In this document: positions 18,276 through 21,969 of the stretch, in pieces
How positions within the stretch are numbered: the stretch's first letter is position 1
How the letters are laid out: every line of letters begins with the position of its first letter
Assembly: GCA_015039465.1 (NCBI GenBank)
Contig: MU130296.1
Location: forward strand, 7,157 to 29,125
Length of the DNA stretch: 21,969 bases
Source of the DNA: Phlegmacium glaucopus
Lineage: Eukaryota; Basidiomycota; Agaricomycetes; Agaricales; Cortinariaceae
Direction: 5' to 3'
Position numbers and translations under genes: made by a program
Notes under the pieces: generated by a model
Databases searched by the model: none
The model's input: the letters and a program-made list of their open reading frames with translations, nothing else
Told to the model about the DNA's origin: nothing

Positions 18276-20224
18276 ATGGATAGTACTGTAGCGAATTCTC
18301 TAGATACTTTTCCGACTGTAATATTTTCCAATTCTAACTGCTCCATTCATTCACCTTGTTGCAGGGACCGGAAGTCAAGATATTACCACCGGCGTACTAC
18401 GACAGTTTTCTTTCCGATCTTGCTAAAGAACGGAAACCGAGCCCAAGTATGTTTTAATTTTTTATTAAAAAAATGAGACTGTTGATGATCTGTCTTTAAT
18501 CAACATATTATTTTCGCGATCAGTTCGCGGCCTTTATCCTCTAGAGAAAGTCCCTGGAGTTATCTCATTACTCGCTGGGAAACCGAATCCGTCGACTTTC
18601 CCATTTAATTCGTTAACATTTACAGCTCGATCCCCGTTAAACTCTGAAGACGAAGTTAAATTGACCGTGGATGGAGATGATCTTGCTCAAAGCCTGCAAT
18701 ATGGCGATACCGCGGGATTCAAGCCGCTTTTGGATTGGATTGAAGGGTTGCAGGAATTTAGTCATGGAAGGAGAAGGAACGAGGGATGGAGGGTGTCCAT
18801 AGGTTCTGGGTCTCAGGATTTGATATATAAGGTCAGGCTCAGCGGTATCCAATAGAGAGAACACAATGTTGTTGCTGATAGGCGTGAACTGTACATTTCA
18901 TAGGCAGTGGAGGTGATGGTCAATCCAGGTGATTCTATCCTCATAGAATCTCCTTCTTATGCGTAAGTGGATCCAAAATCACCTGTATTGCCTTGAGCGC
19001 TAATCCATCTTTTAAAGAGGGGTTATCCCGATATTCCACAGTCTACACTGCAATTTAGTTGGTACGTAGCAGAGTAATACAGTCTTGCTAGCTCTTCTGA
19101 TTAATCTTCAACTATAGAAGTAGAAACAGACGCAGAAGGCATTCAGTCCTCGTCCTTGCGTTCAACCTTGGAACAATGGCCCGCGGAGAAACCAAAACCC
19201 AAGATTTTATACACAGTGCCTGTGAGCAATTCATCCGTTCCCCACTCAGAGAGGCTTCTGACTCATGGAACCTGAAATTAAAGTATGGCTGTAATCCGAC
19301 AGGGATGACGGCCACCCTGCAACGCAGAAAAGAAGTGCTCAAGTTGGCGAGAGAGCACAATTTTATTATCTTAGAGGGTGCGCGTCCCTTACCTTTTTTT
19401 TCCATTCACGATAGGTTCAGTTCTGGCTTTAATGATTTATAGATGATCCATATTTCTATCTTTACTATGGCGAAGCGCCTCGATACCCGTCGTACTTTGC
19501 GCTTGAGCTTGAAGAACCGGAAGTTGGCCGCGTTCTTAGATTTGATAGTTTCTCGAAGATCTTATCTGCTGGTATACGCATTGGTTTCGCATCAGGACCT
19601 GAACCCTTTCTGAAAGCGATTGACGGCTACGTGCGTTACAATTGGACACCTCATTTCCTACTAACAAGATAATCTTTATCATTAGACTGCCACATCAAAT
19701 CTACAGACTTCCTCACTCACACAAGTTATCGTCTATAGATTATTGGATACTTGGGGCTATCAGGCGTTTAGAATTCATACCGAACAAGTTTCGGCCTTTT
19801 ATCGCGATAAACGAAATATTTTCGAGGCTGCGATGAAGAGGCATCTCACTGGGTTGGCTGAATGGAGTTCACCTGAAGCTGGCATGTTTTTCTGGTGATG
19901 TTCTTTTTTTTAAAGGTTTTAAAAGTCGTACATGGCCTGACGTTGAGATATTTTATTTTTCTTTGCTGTAGGTTCAAATTGTTGCTGAATCCTAATTCGA
20001 TACAGGATGGTGACTCGGAGGCTGTGATAAGGACCAAAGCATTTGAGAAAGGTGTCCTCGCTCTCCCTGGTACCGCGTTTTTACCGAATGGGTCAAAAAC
20101 TGCATATGTTCGGGCATCGTTCAGCTTGACAGAAGAAGAGGATGTTGATGAGGCTATTCAGAGGTTGAGAGATACGGTCCTGGACGCACGAATTCCTGTG
20201 GCGGAGGTGGTTTCAGAGCAGTAG
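18276..20224 (+). CDS. PLP-dependent aminotransferase, class I (aromatic amino acid / 2-aminoadipate type)
   Basis: Ten exons, 18276-18317, 18365-18446, 18524-18831, 18904-18962, 19018-19061, 19118-19221, 19284-19377, 19443-19630, 19686-19894 and 19972-20224, give 460 aa. The order of motifs is that of fold-type I enzymes: PSPIRGLYPLEKVPGVISLL and AGKPNP near the N-terminus, a substrate-binding stretch with QYGDTAGFKPL, GSGSQDLIYK for phosphate contact, YGCNPTG (214-220), ILEDDPY (Asp245/246 region), and SFSKILSAGIRIG with the Schiff-base Lys283. C-terminal blocks ALPGTAF and YVRASFS complete the family. This pattern is that of fungal Aro8-like and kynurenine/2-aminoadipate aminotransferases, which transfer amino groups from aromatic amino acids or 2-aminoadipate to 2-oxoglutarate. 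The exact substrate cannot be decided from sequence. No signal peptide is seen, so a cytosolic site is likely. The start is the first ATG in frame; the short first exon (14 codons) is the least certain part. Confidence 0.92.
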
Positions 20225-20880
20225 ATGTGACTGTATAAGATGTTCACTTCGCGACAACACTAGTTCCAAAGGGTTTGCAGATCTACCACAAGAACATGAA
20301 TAAGGACGAAATAAAACGAACACAATAAATTGGGAACCAAAGAGCATCAAGGTCGTCCGGGACAGCGACCGGACTATATTTCTATTACCAATCGCCATCT
20401 TGCCAATGGTCTGGGTCGCGCTCGAAATCGCCGTCTTTGTAGCCATATCTCTTTCCAATAATTTGAGGAGAGGTTTATGCAAGGTCGTACTGCTTCACCG
20501 GCTGTGAGGTTCTGATCTCTGAAAAAGGGCTTCTTCAAAGGAGCAGCTACAGTTGACGAATAGTCTGGGCTCTATATGGTCATCTATCTACCATATGGGT
20601 TTAATCACTTAATCAAATGCCAATATCATCGTCTCTGAAGGACAATACCGATATCTCCTGTTTGCGGAATCCAGTATCGAATTTAGATTGTTATCCGCAA
20701 GGCACGGGGCTCCAGCAAAAGATTTTAGTTATTAATCATGGCTTTCTTGTTGTGAAAGGACAATCCCCTGCACCAGTGGTGATGCCAACAGCTAAGCTGA
20801 CTAGCGCTGACTTGTGTGTGAGGGCCGTCGTGGCAGAATCACACAGAGTTCCTTTTTTGTTTGTTTTTTTTTTTGCTGTC
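20225..20880. other. 3' flank of the aminotransferase gene with no supported gene
   Basis: The sequence after the stop codon has only short frames (20213-20482 on the minus strand, 20617-21003 on the plus strand) with no motif. The latter continues into low-complexity repeat and is not credible. The 3' UTR of the aminotransferase presumably ends within the first few hundred bases. Confidence 0.55.
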
Positions 20881-21060
20881 CTGACTCGTTGTTGCAGTTG
20901 TTGCGGTCATCATGCACCAATGATGTTGATGTTGCAGTCGTTGATGTTGTTGTTGCAGTCGTTGATGTTGATGTTGCAGTCGTCGACGTCGTCATCACAG
21001 TAATCGCAGTCGTTGCAGCCGTTGATGCGGTCATCAACGACGTCATTGTTGTAATTGTCA
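20881..21060. repeat. Degenerate GTTGATGTTGCAGTC repeat, 21-bp period
   Basis: GTTGCAGTC recurs at 20931, 20952 and 20973, exactly 21 bp apart, with more diverged copies on both sides (GTTGCAGTT at 20891, CGTTGCAGCC near 21011). The whole stretch is rich in GTT/GAT/GTC triplets, which leaves frames open on both strands with Val/Asp-rich or Thr-rich translations. I treat those as artefacts of the repeat. Confidence 0.85.
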
Positions 21061-21688
21061 GGTTTTTCCAGTCGTTCGTTCATCCCTGTCGTTCGTTCAG
21101 AGTCGTTATCGTAGCATTACATTGATTATTGATTAGTTTCCTCGTATTTAGTGGCATTTCTTTTCTCCTTTTCAACTTTTCTTCGTCCTTCAAAGGCCTG
21201 TTGGACATTCAGCGTCTAATACTGACCGATACAGCCTGTGAAATTCGAGGACCATCACTGTGGACTCTGTCCTCACTGGCAAGCTTTCAAAGTTCCCAGT
21301 TATCTCTGTCGGCAAGTCCCGCGACGAGCGCTAGGAGCCTAGGACTCGCATTCGAGGGTGGGACCACATGTTTTAAACCTGGTAGAAATATGATATCGAA
21401 CTGCCGTATTACAGTTGATCTACGGAAGATGATATCTAACTGACAACAATGTTTTCCACGGGGGACAAAGATGCCTTTTTATTGACTGAGCCCACCTCTC
21501 GCTCCACGTGATGTAATTAGTTAATAGTGACTTCAGGTTGACTTCGGGTAGAGACGGTTCCCTCAGGGCAAAGAATTTTCTGGAATATGCAAGTTCCCCG
21601 CTGGATTGTCAAGTGGGTTTCGCCAGTGGCCATCAGTAAGTTGGCATTTTACTTTCAGGGTTTTCACTGGTTTTCACTAGGGTTACCA
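21061..21688. other. Intergenic sequence with no supported gene
   Basis: A frame at 21129-21443 has a hydrophobic start, but no motif, splice continuity or family likeness supports it. No RNA gene or element end is evident. Confidence 0.5.
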
Positions 21689-21820
21689 AAGTTCAGTTCA
21701 GAACTGACTCATGAACCTGAACTGAACTGAACTGAACTGATAATTCAGTTCAGTTCAGTTCAGGTTCAGGTATTTAGAGATTTATGGTTCATGCAGTTCG
21801 AACTGAACTGAACTGCTGAA
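21689..21820. repeat. GAACT pentamer cluster with a 25-bp perfect palindrome
   Basis: The pentamer TGAAC/GTTCA is repeated in both orientations. The centre is a perfect inverted repeat: left arm 21712-21736, 7-bp spacer 21737-21743 (CTGATAA), right arm 21744-21768. Smaller inverted copies lie at both ends (TCAGTTC/GAACTGA near 21693-21707, GCAGTTC/GAACTGC near 21793-21815). The array flips strand exactly at the spacer. No coding sequence is nearby. Confidence 0.9.
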
Positions 21821-21969
21821 CCGTTAGGTCCCAGAAGGCCAGGCAATTCTCTTCTTTTAACTTAACATTGTATAGAAAGTGATCCTTCAGTAATTTATGA
21901 ACATTGGAATGGTTGGGCAGTCCTTTTGAGCATGAAATAATGGCTAAGGAAGGAGGTAATGGCCAGACT
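21821..21969. other. Right-edge sequence, nothing recognised
   Basis: The last 149 bases after the pentamer cluster contain no feature I can support. Confidence 0.5.

Noticed and set aside
20814..21125. 103-codon Val/Asp-rich frame
   Set aside because: The composition comes from the GTTGATGTT repeat; the opposite strand is open too and no domain is visible.
1..21969. CRISPR array, bacterial operons or integrated virus
   Set aside because: The window is eukaryotic with spliced genes; the only regular array has hairpin units without unique spacers, and no viral or transposase domain is visible.

Overview
This is a eukaryotic nuclear window. It most likely comes from a basidiomycete fungus, probably an agaricomycete. 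The evidence is intron-dense genes whose introns are mostly 47-94 nt with GT...AG ends, a DUF6699 protein of the agaricomycete type, a fungal ER-type ArAE/BRE4 transporter, and eukaryotic tRNA-Met(CAU) genes with Pol III T-runs. I joined exons by hand, using GT/AG sites, phase bookkeeping and continuity of family-like protein sequence. No transcript or database search was available.

Layout. 1-942 (-): 5' part of a Pro/Ser-rich gene of unknown function, running off the left edge, with six exons reconstructed. About 1225-2486: minisatellite with a 70-bp period, in which nearly every unit carries a 12-bp inverted repeat. 2487-3556: non-coding. 3557-8332 (-): 21-exon gene for a membrane protein of about 1166 aa in the aromatic acid exporter / BRE4 family. 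8437-8509 (+): tRNA-Met(CAU). 8650-10635 (-): membrane-anchored alpha/beta hydrolase, 602 aa. 10636-14490: largely empty, except for a second, identical tRNA-Met at 12335-12407. 14580-15287 (+): single-exon DUF6699 protein with a TATA box. 16187-17561 (-): TatD-family metal-dependent hydrolase, 358 aa, including a 10-nt microexon. 18276-20224 (+): ten-exon fold-type I PLP aminotransferase, 460 aa, divergent from the TatD gene. 20225-21969: intergenic, with a 21-bp-period repeat and a 25-bp perfect palindrome made of GAACT pentamers.

The protein genes look like ordinary housekeeping or metabolic genes and do not form an evident cluster: a transporter, a hydrolase, a nuclease-like enzyme and an amino-acid aminotransferase. 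I found no convincing new multi-gene system. The most unusual material is the repeat structure at the left end (hairpin-bearing units, higher-order organisation, CpG-decay pattern), the palindrome at the right end, the pair of identical tRNA-Met genes with a mixed initiator/elongator D-loop, and the frame-preserving microexon architecture of the left-edge gene.
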